Shown here: piece by piece, positions 1 through 8,180 of the stretch
How the letters are laid out: each line of letters starts with the position of its first letter
Numbering within the stretch: position 1 is the first letter of the stretch
NCBI RefSeq assembly: GCF_000287675.1
Contig: NZ_ALJL01000022.1
Span: 164,324 to 228,323, forward strand
DNA from: Lachnoanaerobaculum sp. ICM7
GTDB lineage: Bacteria; Bacillota; Clostridia; Lachnospirales; Lachnospiraceae
Direction: 5' to 3'
DNA length: 64,000 nucleotides
Translations under genes and position numbers: made by a program
The notes under the pieces: generated by a model
What the model was told of the DNA's origin: nothing
Database searches by the model: none
Seen by the model: only the letters and a program-made list of their open reading frames with translations

Positions 1-2
1 CT

Positions 3-779
3 CTCTTGACAGCAAATGAAGAGCTTGAATTGGCGAAAAGAAAACAGGATGGCGATGAATACGCAAAGCAGCGTCTTATAGAAGCTAACCTTCGTTTGGT
101 TGTAAGTATTGCAAAGAGATATACAGGAAGAGGAATGAGTTTCCTTGACTTGGTACAGGAGGGTAATTTAGGCCTTATAAAAGGTGTAGAGAAGTTCGAC
201 TACACAAAGGGCTTTAAGCTTTCAACATATGCTACATGGTGGATCAGACAGTCTGTAACAAGAGCGCTTGCAGATCAGGCAAGAACCATAAGAGTTCCGG
301 TACATATGGTAGAGACCATAAACAAGATGAGCAAAATGCAAAGAAAACTTACTTTGGAACTGGGTTATGAGCCAAGTGTTACAGAACTTGCAAATGCACT
401 TGATATGACTGAAGAAAAGGTCATGGAAATAATGCAGATTGCAAGAGAGCCGGCATCTTTGGAGACTCCTATAGGTGAGGAAGATGATTCAAACCTTGGA
501 GATTTTGTTGCAGATGCAAATGTTTTGACACCTGAGGGAAATGTTGAGTCGGTAATGCTCAGAGAGCATATCGATACATTGCTTGGAGACTTGAAAGAAA
601 GAGAAAGACAGGTTATTGTGCTTAGATTCGGTCTTGAGGATGGACATCCGAGAACCTTGGAGGAAGTAGGAAAAGAGTTCAAGGTAACAAGAGAGAGAAT
701 AAGACAGATTGAAGCTAAGGCTTTGAGAAAACTTAGAAATCCTGTCAGATCAAAGAGAATCAGGGACTTTTTGGCGTGA
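3..779 (+). CDS. rpoD: Primary sigma factor RpoD (sigma A), 3' part, cut by window edge
   Basis: Directs core RNA polymerase to housekeeping promoters. The visible 258 codons carry region 2 ([20 protein letters not shown] and [19 protein letters not shown]), region 2.4 ([15 protein letters not shown]), region 3 and region 4 with the -35-binding helix-turn-helix ([20 protein letters not shown]). The reading frame is open to base 3 with no convincing start, and family members have a further N-terminal region 1, so the gene begins left of the window. The TTG at base 6 is an internal Leu codon. The stop overlaps the queH start (TGATG). Sigma-A type promoters (TTGACA/TATAAT, 17-base spacing) recur through the window, consistent with this factor. 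Confidence 0.96.
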   Translation, partial: LLTANEELELAKRKQDGDEYAKQRLIEANLRLVVSIAKRYTGRGMSFLDLVQEGNLGLIKGVEKFDYTKGFKLSTYATWWIRQSVTRALADQARTIRVPVHMVETINKMSKMQRKLTLELGYEPSVTELANALDMTEEKVMEIMQIAREPASLETPIGEEDDSNLGDFVADANVLTPEGNVESVMLREHIDTLLGDLKERERQVIVLRFGLEDGHPRTLEEVGKEFKVTRERIRQIEAKALRKLRNPVRSKRIRDFLA

Positions 780-1423
780 TGAAGAGAAATTTACAAAAAG
801 AATTGGAAGATATTATAAAGAAAGAGGAAGCTTTGGGCAATCGCCCAAGGCTTCTTCTGCATGCCTGTTGCGGACCGTGTTCATCATATTGTATGGAATA
901 TTTGGAAAAGCATTTTGATTTGACTGTATTTTTTTATAACCCGAATATTGATGACACCAAGGAATATAAGCTTAGGGTGGAAGAGGCAAAGAGACTGATA
1001 GAAGAGATGGATTTTACTTCAGATGTAAAATTCATTGAAGGAGATTATGATCCGAGTATTTTTCACAGCAGAATAAAGGGCTATGAAAATGAAAAAGAGG
1101 GCGGAAAAAGATGTGATATCTGCTTTGAGCTAAGACTGCATGAGGCTGCAAAAGCCGCATCAGATTACGGCTTTGACTATTTTACTACTTCTCTTACCAT
1201 TTCACCTATGAAGAATGCCGAAAAACTTTGTGAAATAGGCGAAGAGGTGGCTAAAGAATATAATGTAAAGTATTTACCAAGCGATTTTAAGAAGAAAAAC
1301 GGATATAAGAGATCTGTGGACTTGTCTAAGGAACATGAGCTTTACAGGCAGGATTATTGCGGATGCTCATTTTCAAAAAGAGAGTCGATTGAAAGAGCCA
1401 AGGCAAGAGAGAATATCGTTTGA
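779..1423 (+). CDS. queH: Epoxyqueuosine reductase QueH
   Basis: Predicted to catalyse the last step of queuosine tRNA modification, reducing epoxyqueuosine to queuosine; QueH is the non-orthologous replacement of QueG. The 214-residue protein has the family's cysteines: LLHACCGPCSSYC (Cys30, 31, 34, 38), KRCDICFELR and, near the C-terminus, DYCGCSFS, which bind the Fe-S cluster and metal. The ATG at 779 overlaps the rpoD stop; an in-frame GTG three bases earlier is possible. It appears co-transcribed with rpoD. The promoter of the next gene overlaps its stop codon. Confidence 0.9.
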   Translation: MKRNLQKELEDIIKKEEALGNRPRLLLHACCGPCSSYCMEYLEKHFDLTVFFYNPNIDDTKEYKLRVEEAKRLIEEMDFTSDVKFIEGDYDPSIFHSRIKGYENEKEGGKRCDICFELRLHEAAKAASDYGFDYFTTSLTISPMKNAEKLCEIGEEVAKEYNVKYLPSDFKKKNGYKRSVDLSKEHELYRQDYCGCSFSKRESIERAKARENIV

Positions 1424-1448
1424 CGATTGGTATAGTTTGATTTATAAT
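1420..1448 (+). promoter_or_regulatory. Sigma-A promoter for ptsH
   Basis: TTGACG (1420-1425) and TATAAT (1443-1448) are separated by exactly 17 bases. The -35 box overlaps the queH stop codon, so HPr is probably transcribed independently of rpoD-queH. Read by eye only. Confidence 0.6.
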
Positions 1449-1507
1449 TAAAAAGTAATGTTTATATCAATGATCAAAAGATCTTGAAATATGAAAGGAA
1501 GATTATT

Positions 1508-1774
1508 ATGTTAAGTAGAAAAATTACTATCAAGAATCCTTCAGGTTTGCACCTACGTCCGGCAGGAGTTCTGTCACAGACAGCAATGAAGTTTAAATCA
1601 GATATAATAATTGAGTACGGTGAGAAGAAGATAGTTGCAAAGAGCGTGCTTAATGTTATGGCTGCAGGTATCAAGTCAGGTACAGAGGTAAATCTGATAG
1701 TTGAAGGTGATGACGAAGAGGAAGCAATGAAGACTTTGGTAGAGGCTATCGAGTCAGGCCTTGGTGAAAAATAA
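1508..1774 (+). CDS. ptsH: Phosphocarrier protein HPr
   Basis: General phosphocarrier of the sugar phosphotransferase system: accepts phosphate from PEP via enzyme I on a histidine and passes it to EIIA proteins. The 88-residue protein aligns without gaps at its start to Bacillus HPr. His15 lies in SGLHLRPAG and the regulatory Ser46 in AKSVLNVM, so both catalytic transfer and HPr-kinase/CcpA signalling should be possible. ATG 1508 is preferred over an upstream in-frame ATG (1484) because AAAGGAAG sits six bases before it. Enzyme I is not adjacent. A second HPr-fold gene follows. Confidence 0.93.
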   Translation: MLSRKITIKNPSGLHLRPAGVLSQTAMKFKSDIIIEYGEKKIVAKSVLNVMAAGIKSGTEVNLIVEGDDEEEAMKTLVEAIESGLGEK

Positions 1775-1806
1775 TAAATAATTTTTCTATTTGTAACATA
1801 TCATAC

Positions 1807-1867
1807 TTGACAAATGCCTATATTTGGTGGTTAAATAATGCAATGTATTTTGTATTGTGCAAAATAC
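1807..1867 (+). promoter_or_regulatory. Promoter and palindrome upstream of the HPr-like gene
   Basis: A perfect TTGACA (1807-1812) is followed after 18 bases by TTAAAT (1831-1836). Just downstream lies a perfect inverted repeat, GTATTTTG (1845-1852) and CAAAATAC (1860-1867), with a seven-base loop. Its place between promoter and start suits an operator; an RNA hairpin is the alternative. Confidence 0.5.
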
Positions 1868-1891
1868 GATGTTATAAAATGAGGTATAGAT

Positions 1892-2134
1892 ATGAAAGAA
1901 AGAAAAATCCGCCTTCTGTCGGTTGAAGACGCTAAGAACTTTGTTAAAGTTGCTACCGGGTGTGATTTTGATGTGGATTTATATGACAACAGTATTATGA
2001 TTGACGCAAAATCTATTATAGGAGTGCTGAGCATGGATCTTAGACATGTTTTGGCAGTCAGATATTCAGGCGAGAACGAAGAATTGGAAGCTTTTTTAGA
2101 TGACCATATGAAGGGAATCGAAAAAATAGCTTAA
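1892..2134 (+). CDS. HPr-like regulatory protein lacking the active histidine (Crh-like)
   Basis: This 80-residue protein has the HPr fold signature around the serine site: DAKSIIGVLSMDL, where Ser41 corresponds to HPr Ser46. When the N-terminus is aligned to HPr, the phosphorylatable His15 position falls on Ser10 and the RPA motif is absent. It therefore should not carry phosphate in the PTS, but could be phosphorylated by HPr kinase on Ser41 like Bacillus Crh. It follows ptsH after its own promoter and ends before a terminator. Function is inferred; the HPr relationship is clear only in residues 26-60. Confidence 0.7.
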   Translation: MKERKIRLLSVEDAKNFVKVATGCDFDVDLYDNSIMIDAKSIIGVLSMDLRHVLAVRYSGENEELEAFLDDHMKGIEKIA

Positions 2135-2198
2135 GCATATTTATGAAATATCATAAATGGTTTAAAATAAGCCGGCTTGACCGGTAGTTGTTTAACAT

Positions 2199-2228
2199 AC
2201 AGGCAGGTCTTTGACTTGCCTGTTTTTT
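2199..2228 (+). terminator. Rho-independent terminator after the HPr-like gene
   Basis: An 11-bp stem (2199-2209 with 2213-2223, one G-T pair), a TTT loop and six T residues at 2223-2228. Confidence 0.85.
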
Positions 2229-2254
2229 CATATAGAAGAGACGGAAAGGTAATT

Positions 2255-2797
2255 ATGAGAATAGGACATGGATATGATGTTCACAGACTTGTAGAAGGCA
2301 GAAAGCTTATAATAGGAGGAGTGGAGATAGAGCATACTCTGGGACTTCTCGGGCATTCGGATGCGGATGTACTTTTACATGCGATAATGGACTCTTTACT
2401 TGGAGCTGCAGGACTTGGAGATATAGGAAAACATTTTCCGGATACAAAAGCGGAATATAAGGATGTAAGCAGTGTTGTGCTTTTGAAAAAAGTTGCTAAT
2501 ATACTTGACGAGAATGCATATATAATAGAAAATATAGATGCAACTGTTATTGCACAAAAGCCTAAAATTGCTCCTCATATTGATAGGATGAAGGAAGTGA
2601 TATGTGATACACTGAGTATATCACCAAACCAATTGAATATAAAGGCAACCACGGAAGAGGGGCTTGGCTTTACAGGAAATGAAAGCGGTATATCTGCACA
2701 CAGCGTCTGTCTGTTGAATTCAGTAAGAGATGCTTTTTATGTATCTCCAGATTCAAAGGATTGCGCTACCTGCAACGGATGCCATAGTAAAGGATAA
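2255..2797 (+). CDS. ispF: 2-C-methyl-D-erythritol 2,4-cyclodiphosphate synthase
   Basis: MEP isoprenoid pathway enzyme that cyclises CDP-methylerythritol phosphate to MEcPP with release of CMP. Start [11 protein letters not shown] with the metal ligands of GHGYDVHR, then [11 protein letters not shown] and [11 protein letters not shown]; the end [19 protein letters not shown] is typical. ATG 2255 is chosen because the upstream in-frame extension lies inside the terminator. The family is usually about 157 residues; this protein has 180, with a tail ending in [14 protein letters not shown] that is rich in Cys and resembles no part of IspF. First gene of a tight run with cysS, mrnC, rlmB and ldh. 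Confidence 0.93.
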   Translation: MRIGHGYDVHRLVEGRKLIIGGVEIEHTLGLLGHSDADVLLHAIMDSLLGAAGLGDIGKHFPDTKAEYKDVSSVVLLKKVANILDENAYIIENIDATVIAQKPKIAPHIDRMKEVICDTLSISPNQLNIKATTEEGLGFTGNESGISAHSVCLLNSVRDAFYVSPDSKDCATCNGCHSKG

Positions 2798-2807
2798 AAG
2801 GAAATTT

Positions 2808-4217
2808 ATGAAGATTTTTAATACACTTTCTAAAAGAAAAGAAGAGTTTGTACCTATTGAAGAGGGAAAGGTAAGAATGTATGTCTGTGGACCTACAGTC
2901 TATAATTTGATACATATCGGAAATGCCAGACCTATGATTTTCTTTGATACGGTAAGAAGATATTTTGAATACAGAGGCTATGATGTAAACTATGTTTCAA
3001 ACTTTACGGATGTTGATGATAAGATAATCAATAAGGCGATAGAAGAGGGAGTTGATGCATCTGTAATTTCCACAAGATATATAAATGAATGCAAGAAAGA
3101 TATGGAAGCAATGAATGTGCTTCCTGCCACAAAAAATCCTCTGGCGACAGAAGAGATAGGCGGTATGGAGGAGATGATATCAACTCTTATCGATAACGGT
3201 CATGCATATGTGGCAAAGGACGGTACGGTATATTTCAGGGTAAAGAGCTTTGACGGATACGGTAAGCTTTCACATAAGAATATAGATGAACTTCAGTCAG
3301 GATTCAGAGAGATTAAGGTAACGGGTGAGGACGGAAAGGAAGACAGCAATGACTTCGTTCTTTGGAAACCTAAAAAAGACGGAGAGCCTTACTGGGATTC
3401 ACCATGGTCAAAGGGAAGACCGGGATGGCATATAGAATGTTCCGTAATGAGTAAAAAATATCTTGGCGATCAGATAGATATCCATGGCGGAGGTGAGGAT
3501 CTTATCTTCCCTCATCATGAAAATGAGATAGCTCAGTCGGAGTCTGCAAGCGGAAAGAGCTTTGCAAATTATTGGATGCACAATGCGTTCTTAAATATTG
3601 ACAATAAAAAGATGAGTAAGTCTTTAGGTAATTTCTTTACAGTAAGAGATATCAGTGAGAAGTACGATCTTCAGGTATTAAGATTTTTTATGCTCTCAGC
3701 ACACTATAGAAGTCCACTCAATTTCTCTGCAGAGCTTATGGAAGCATCTAAGAACAGTTTGGAGAGAATTCTTACAGGAGTTGAGAATTTAAAGGATGTT
3801 CAAAAAAAGAATAATTCTTCACCAATTACAGATGCCGAGCTCTCAAATCTTGAGATGGCAAAGGTGTTAAAGGATAAGTTTGTAGCCGCAATGGACGATG
3901 ATTTCAATACGGCTGATGCGATAAGTGCTATATTTGAGCTTATAAAGCTTTCAAATACTTCATTGAATGAAAACTCTACACTAGAGTATGCAAACGGACT
4001 TTTAAATATAATAGAGCCGCTTTGTGACGTACTTGGAATTATTACAGAAAGAAAGACGGAAATCCTTGACAGTGAAATAGAGGATCTGATAGAGCAGAGG
4101 ACTCAGGCCAGAAAGAATAAGGATTTTGCACTTGCAGATAAGATCAGAAACGATCTTCTTGACAGAGGTATTGTACTTGAAGATACAAGAGAGGGAGTTA
4201 AATGGAAGAGATCTTAG
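2808..4217 (+). CDS. cysS: Cysteinyl-tRNA synthetase
   Basis: Charges tRNA-Cys. The class I signatures are present: Cys-Gly-Pro-Thr-Val-Tyr near residue 28 (zinc ligand Cys), the HIGH equivalent IHIGNARP, WHIECSVM (zinc and amino acid site), HHENEIAQSE and KKMSKSLGN. Length 469 is normal. ATG 2808 has AAAGGAAA upstream; an earlier in-frame ATG would overlap ispF. The 3' end overlaps mrnC by 16 bases. The cysS-mrnC-rlmB order is a known Firmicutes arrangement. Confidence 0.97.
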   Translation: MKIFNTLSKRKEEFVPIEEGKVRMYVCGPTVYNLIHIGNARPMIFFDTVRRYFEYRGYDVNYVSNFTDVDDKIINKAIEEGVDASVISTRYINECKKDMEAMNVLPATKNPLATEEIGGMEEMISTLIDNGHAYVAKDGTVYFRVKSFDGYGKLSHKNIDELQSGFREIKVTGEDGKEDSNDFVLWKPKKDGEPYWDSPWSKGRPGWHIECSVMSKKYLGDQIDIHGGGEDLIFPHHENEIAQSESASGKSFANYWMHNAFLNIDNKKMSKSLGNFFTVRDISEKYDLQVLRFFMLSAHYRSPLNFSAELMEASKNSLERILTGVENLKDVQKKNNSSPITDAELSNLEMAKVLKDKFVAAMDDDFNTADAISAIFELIKLSNTSLNENSTLEYANGLLNIIEPLCDVLGIITERKTEILDSEIEDLIEQRTQARKNKDFALADKIRNDLLDRGIVLEDTREGVKWKRS

Positions 4218-4654
4218 ATTATCTTCTAAAACCTTTTAATATAGAAAAAAGGGATGCAAAAGAGTTTTCTCCGTTGGTACTGGCTTATATAGGTGATGCG
4301 GTATATGAGCTTATAATAAGAAGCATTTTGGTATCCGGTGGAAACCGCCCGGTAAATAAACTTAATAAGGATGCCACTTCACTTGTAAAAGCGGGAGCAC
4401 AGGCACAGATTATAAAACTTATAAATGACGAGTTAAGTGAGGAAGAGTTCACCATATTTAAAAGGGGCAGGAACTCTTCTCCGCATACCATGGCAAAGAA
4501 TGCCAGTATGACTGATTATAAATATGCTACCGGGTTTGAAAGCCTTATAGGTTTTTTATATCTGGACAATCAGTTTGACAGAGCGCTTGAACTTGTCAAA
4601 ACCGGTCTTGACAGATTTTTGGAAAATAATGATATTGGAGTAAAGAATATATGA
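4202..4654 (+). CDS. mrnC: Mini-ribonuclease III
   Basis: A 150-residue RNase III catalytic domain without a dsRNA-binding domain; in Bacillus this enzyme matures 23S rRNA ends. Visible motifs are LAYIGDAVYELIIR, the Mini-III version of the RNase III signature with the catalytic Asp, and the ATGFESLIGFLYL segment corresponding to the second acidic motif. It overlaps cysS by 16 bases and rlmB by 4 (ATGA), so translational coupling is likely. Confidence 0.92.
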   Translation: MEEILDYLLKPFNIEKRDAKEFSPLVLAYIGDAVYELIIRSILVSGGNRPVNKLNKDATSLVKAGAQAQIIKLINDELSEEEFTIFKRGRNSSPHTMAKNASMTDYKYATGFESLIGFLYLDNQFDRALELVKTGLDRFLENNDIGVKNI

Positions 4655-5406
4655 ATGAAAATGCCATTGAAGGCAGAAATGTGGTAATAGAGGCTTTCAG
4701 AAGCGGTAAAACTGTTGATAAATTATACTTGCAGGACGGTTTGAAGGACTATACTGTTTCTACAATATTAAGAGAAGCCAAAAAGCATGGTACATATGTA
4801 AATTTTGTGAGCAAAGACAGGCTTGATACAATGAGCGAGACCGGAAAGCATCAGGGAGTTATTGCAATAGTTGCGGCATATGAGTACGCAAGTGTTGAGG
4901 ATATATTGGAAAAGGCAAGACAAAAAAATGAGTCGCCTTTTGTATTTATTTTAGACGGCATAGAGGATCCTCATAATTTGGGTGCAATCATAAGAACAGC
5001 CAATCTTAGCGGTGCTCATGGGGTGATTATACCTAAACACAGAGCCGTAGGACTTACTGCTGTAGTAGCAAGAGCTTCTGCAGGAGCAATTAATTATACG
5101 CCTGTTGCCAAAGTCACCAATATAAACAAAACTATGCAGGAGCTGAAAGATGCAGGAATGTGGTTTGTTTGTGCAGACATGGGCGGCGAAAAGATGTATA
5201 ATATTGATTTGACGGGAAGTATCGGACTTGTAATAGGTAATGAGGGAGACGGAGTAAGTGAAAGTGTTAAGAAAAATTGCGATTTCATAGCTTCTATACC
5301 TATGAACGGTGATATTGATTCACTCAATGCATCTGTCGCCTGTGGTGTATTGGCTTATGAGATAGTCAGACAGAGGATTGCGAAAGGAGCAATATATGAA
5401 AAGTGA
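4651..5406 (+). CDS. rlmB: 23S rRNA (guanosine-2'-O-)-methyltransferase RlmB, SpoU family
   Basis: SPOUT-class SAM-dependent ribose methyltransferase for 23S rRNA. An N-terminal substrate-binding domain (EGRNVVIEAF) is followed by the catalytic domain with ILDGIEDPHNLGAIIRTA, IGNEGDGVSESV and SIPMNGDIDSLNASVACGV, the three SpoU motifs that form the knotted SAM site. Length 251 is normal. It could be one of the other TrmH-group enzymes acting on a neighbouring nucleotide. It overlaps ldh by 11 bases. Confidence 0.88.
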   Translation: MNENAIEGRNVVIEAFRSGKTVDKLYLQDGLKDYTVSTILREAKKHGTYVNFVSKDRLDTMSETGKHQGVIAIVAAYEYASVEDILEKARQKNESPFVFILDGIEDPHNLGAIIRTANLSGAHGVIIPKHRAVGLTAVVARASAGAINYTPVAKVTNINKTMQELKDAGMWFVCADMGGEKMYNIDLTGSIGLVIGNEGDGVSESVKKNCDFIASIPMNGDIDSLNASVACGVLAYEIVRQRIAKGAIYEK

Positions 5407-6349
5407 TAAGAGAAAAGTTGTTCTTGTGGGATGCGGTATGGTCGGCATGAGCTATGCGTATGCCATGTTAAACCAAAATGTTGTGGACGAGCTGGTTCTT
5501 ATAGATGTAAATAAATTAAGAGCTGAGGGAGAAGCTATGGATTTGAATCATGGCTTGGCTTTTTCAGGCTCACATATGAGAATCTGGGCAGGAGATTACA
5601 GTGACTGTACAAGTGCGGACATTGTCGTAATATGTGCAGGTGTAGCTCAGGCACCGGGAGAGAGCAGAAGAGATCTTTTAAAGAGAAATATGGAAGTGTT
5701 CAAATCCATTATCGATCCTATCACAGAGAGCGGCTTTAACGGAATATTCCTTGTGGCTACAAACCCTGTAGATATAATGACTGAGATTACATATAAGCTT
5801 TCAGGGTTTAATCCGAGAAGAGTAATCGGTTCAGGTACGGCACTTGACTCTGCAAGACTCAGATATCTGCTTGGATCATATATACAGGCAGATCCAAGAA
5901 GTGTGCATGCCTATGTTATAGGTGAACATGGTGATTCGGAGTTTGTGCCATGGTCAAATGCAATGCTTTCAACAAAGCCTATTACAGATCTTATAGCCGA
6001 ATCAAAGGGTAAATTAAATATAGAAGAGCTTGACCGTATTGAGGAGGATGTAAGAACAGCAGCTTATAAGATAATAGAGGCTAAGAGAGCAACATACTAC
6101 GGTATAGGAATGAGCCTTACAAGAATTACAAAGGCAATACTTGGTGATGAGAATTCAGTACTTACAGTATCGGCAAATCTGCGTGGTGAATATGGACAAA
6201 ATGATGTATTCGTCGGAGTTCCATGTGTTATAAACAGCGCAGGAATTCAAAGAATACTTGAATTTTCTCTTACAGATGAAGAAAAGGCAAAGTTTGCAAA
6301 ATCCTGTGAGGAGCTTAGAGCTACGTATAAAGAGTTGGAAGAGAAATAA
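5396..6349 (+). CDS. ldh: L-lactate dehydrogenase
   Basis: Reduces pyruvate to L-lactate with NADH, a fermentative redox outlet. Rossmann motif VGCGMVGMSYA, the active-site loop AGVAQAPGESRRDLL with Gln85 in the position that separates lactate (Gln) from malate (Arg) dehydrogenases, ATNPVDIMT, the Asp/Arg pair in GSGTALDSARLR, and catalytic His178 in GEHGDSEFVPWS. Length 317. ATG 5396 has AAAGGAG upstream; the start lies inside the rlmB end, so it is co-transcribed with translation genes. Confidence 0.94.
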   Translation: MKSDKRKVVLVGCGMVGMSYAYAMLNQNVVDELVLIDVNKLRAEGEAMDLNHGLAFSGSHMRIWAGDYSDCTSADIVVICAGVAQAPGESRRDLLKRNMEVFKSIIDPITESGFNGIFLVATNPVDIMTEITYKLSGFNPRRVIGSGTALDSARLRYLLGSYIQADPRSVHAYVIGEHGDSEFVPWSNAMLSTKPITDLIAESKGKLNIEELDRIEEDVRTAAYKIIEAKRATYYGIGMSLTRITKAILGDENSVLTVSANLRGEYGQNDVFVGVPCVINSAGIQRILEFSLTDEEKAKFAKSCEELRATYKELEEK

Positions 6350-6382
6350 ATAAAACATCTTAGTTTCATTTGGAGGACAGAC

Positions 6383-7240
6383 TTGAAAGATAAATATTAT
6401 TCTATTGGAAGAGTATCTGAAATATGTAATATACCGATAAAGACTTTAAGATATTATGATAAGATAAATGTGATGGTTCCAAGTATCAGACAGGAAAACA
6501 ATAATTACAGATATTACAGTCATGATCAAATGGTAAGGCTTTTTATCATAAAGAGGCTCAGATATTTGGGCTTTTCGCTGGAAGAGGTTAGAAATATATT
6601 AAAAGAAGATGATATTCAAAAGATAGAACTTATAGTGACAAAAAAACAAAACTCCATAAAAGATGAAATTATTGAGCTCAATAAAAAGTATGAAGAAGCT
6701 GCTACTTTAAATAATAAAATTAAATCTGCGCAAAGAATACTTGAAGACAGTAATAATTACAATGTAGAAAGTTCTTTTAAGCTTGAAAAGCAAAGAGAAG
6801 TATATGTATTTGGTAAAACTACCATGATGCAGTCTTATAGGAACGAAAAAGTCAGTCTGGAAAAATGGATAGATATTATAGAGTCTGCAAAAGAAAGAAA
6901 TCTGAATATTCAGGGTGATATACTTGTATCCTATCACACTGAGATGTTTGGACAATTTATTCACAGAGATTGTGAGGTGGAGTTTTCCATTGTAGTTGAA
7001 AATGATATCAAGGATGTTGAAGTAAAGAAATTCGGAAACTTTCTTGCCGCCAATGCTATATATGTCGGCGATTACAGCGATATAGTGCATACATATATTT
7101 CTTTGAAAAGATGGATAGAAGAAAACAATCTGATTGTAGATGGACCTGTAACAGAAAGATTTATGCTTTCACCGGTGGATCTGCCTAATACAGATCGACA
7201 TATTGTAAAGATAATAGTACCGGTAAAACCGAGAAACTAA
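6383..7240 (+). CDS. MerR-family transcriptional regulator with effector-binding domain
   Basis: The N-terminal 75 residues form the MerR winged helix: YYSIGRVSEICNIPIKTLRY, YDKINVMVPS and RLFIIKRLRYLGFSLEEVRNI. A coiled-coil segment (about 85-120) follows, then a C-terminal domain of about 150 residues resembling the GyrI-like/BmrR drug-binding fold. This predicts a multidrug or metabolite-responsive activator. The start is TTG 6383 with GGAGG at 6372-6376; no ATG fits. It lies 33 bases after ldh and directly upstream of the pyrimidine fermentation run, which it might regulate, although nothing in the sequence proves this. Transcription ends at the terminator at 7273. Confidence 0.82.
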   Translation: MKDKYYSIGRVSEICNIPIKTLRYYDKINVMVPSIRQENNNYRYYSHDQMVRLFIIKRLRYLGFSLEEVRNILKEDDIQKIELIVTKKQNSIKDEIIELNKKYEEAATLNNKIKSAQRILEDSNNYNVESSFKLEKQREVYVFGKTTMMQSYRNEKVSLEKWIDIIESAKERNLNIQGDILVSYHTEMFGQFIHRDCEVEFSIVVENDIKDVEVKKFGNFLAANAIYVGDYSDIVHTYISLKRWIEENNLIVDGPVTERFMLSPVDLPNTDRHIVKIIVPVKPRN

Positions 7241-7272
7241 TAATTGAATAAAGAGTATATTTATATACTATC

Positions 7273-7305
7273 AAAAAGTCTCCCCTTAGGGGAGGCTTTT
7301 TTGTT
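7273..7305 (+). terminator. Strong terminator after the MerR gene
   Basis: Stem AAAAAGTCTCCCC / GGGGAGGCTTTTT with loop TTAG, followed by a T-rich tract. It isolates the following operon from upstream transcription. Confidence 0.88.
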
Positions 7306-7645
7306 TTACATAAATAAGATTACAAAATTTTGAGATAGGCATAACTTACAAAAATATAAAGTCGATATTGTGTAAGATTACTTTCAAAAAATAGCAATAT
7401 GCACAAAAAAGACTTATAGTTGCTTTTTGTTGAATTAATTATATGTAAATTTATGCTTTGAGCAATAAATTTATAGGAGATAAAAATGAAATACAGATAA
7501 AATATATGTTAAATTCAGAAAAATTTAACTTGAATATACAATAGCTGTATATTCTAAGATAATAATTGAATAAAATAAGTTCTTAAACAAATAATAGTTA
7601 ATTATTTAACATTTAAAAATAAAATATGTAGGAAAGGAGGACAGT
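7306..7645 (+). promoter_or_regulatory. AT-rich upstream region of the pyrimidine fermentation operon with a perfect palindrome
   Basis: 340 bases without a convincing gene. The clearest signal is a perfect inverted repeat, GAATATACA (7532-7540) and TGTATATTC (7546-7554), with a five-base centre, about 90 bases before the first gene; it fits a dimeric repressor or activator site. No well-spaced -35/-10 pair is obvious, so the promoter may need an activator. A four-codon reading frame at 7486-7500 behind AGGAGA is noted but not annotated as a gene. Confidence 0.5.
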
Positions 7646-8155
7646 ATGGCGGGATTTATTATATCAAATACCATATCAAACATAATTGTATGTGGCCTAT
7701 GGACATATATTTCAGCTATGTTTGCCGGTCCGCTGATAGCAACTTGGGTAGGCTTTGCAGGATGTACATCTTATTATGCAGCAGGTTGTGGTAAAAACGG
7801 TTTTATCAGATCATTATGCAGTAATATGGCAGGTATCTTTATCGGATGTACAATCATTTGGCTATGTGTAAATGTAAACGGAAGTCTATGGTTTAACGGA
7901 TTGATAACAGGAATATTCAGTGGAGTTATCATCTATATCACACATTGTGATTTAACCAGATTTGCAACTTGCACATTTATGGGCGGCTTTAGTGCTTTTG
8001 CATCAGGTGGTAATTGGAAGATGTTGATTATTTGCTTTATCCTGGGAAATATCGTTGGGCTCGCATCGGATTATCTGGGTAGATTTATATTAGCAAAGTT
8101 TTTCAAGAAGACTGATAAAAAAGACTGGGTTATTGCTAAATTTTTAGAGGATTAA
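7646..8155 (+). CDS. DUF1097-family membrane protein, candidate transporter
   Basis: A hydrophobic 169-residue protein with about five to six membrane segments (approximately 5-25, 28-48, 58-75, 82-100, 105-122, 127-147), Gly-rich turns (WVGFAGCTSYYAAGCGKNG; FMGGFSAFASGGNW) and a charged cytoplasmic end. This pattern matches DUF1097 proteins such as YcdZ, whose substrate is unknown. The start has GGAAAGGAGG upstream. It is the only membrane protein in the operon that turns pyrimidines into propionate, so uptake of the nucleobase or release of a product is a reasonable guess, not shown. Confidence 0.65.
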   Translation: MAGFIISNTISNIIVCGLWTYISAMFAGPLIATWVGFAGCTSYYAAGCGKNGFIRSLCSNMAGIFIGCTIIWLCVNVNGSLWFNGLITGIFSGVIIYITHCDLTRFATCTFMGGFSAFASGGNWKMLIICFILGNIVGLASDYLGRFILAKFFKKTDKKDWVIAKFLED

Positions 8156-8180
8156 GAATCAAAAAGTAAGGGGTTTTAAT

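Noticed and set aside
1508..1774. Suspected loss of the regulatory serine in HPr because the MSLG segment reads MAAG
   Set aside because: Gapless alignment to Bacillus HPr places residue 46 in AKSVL, where Ser is present; the changed residue is position 52, not 46.
7486..7500. Four-codon reading frame with a ribosome-binding-like AGGAGA
   Set aside because: Too short to judge; chance occurrence in AT-rich DNA is likely.
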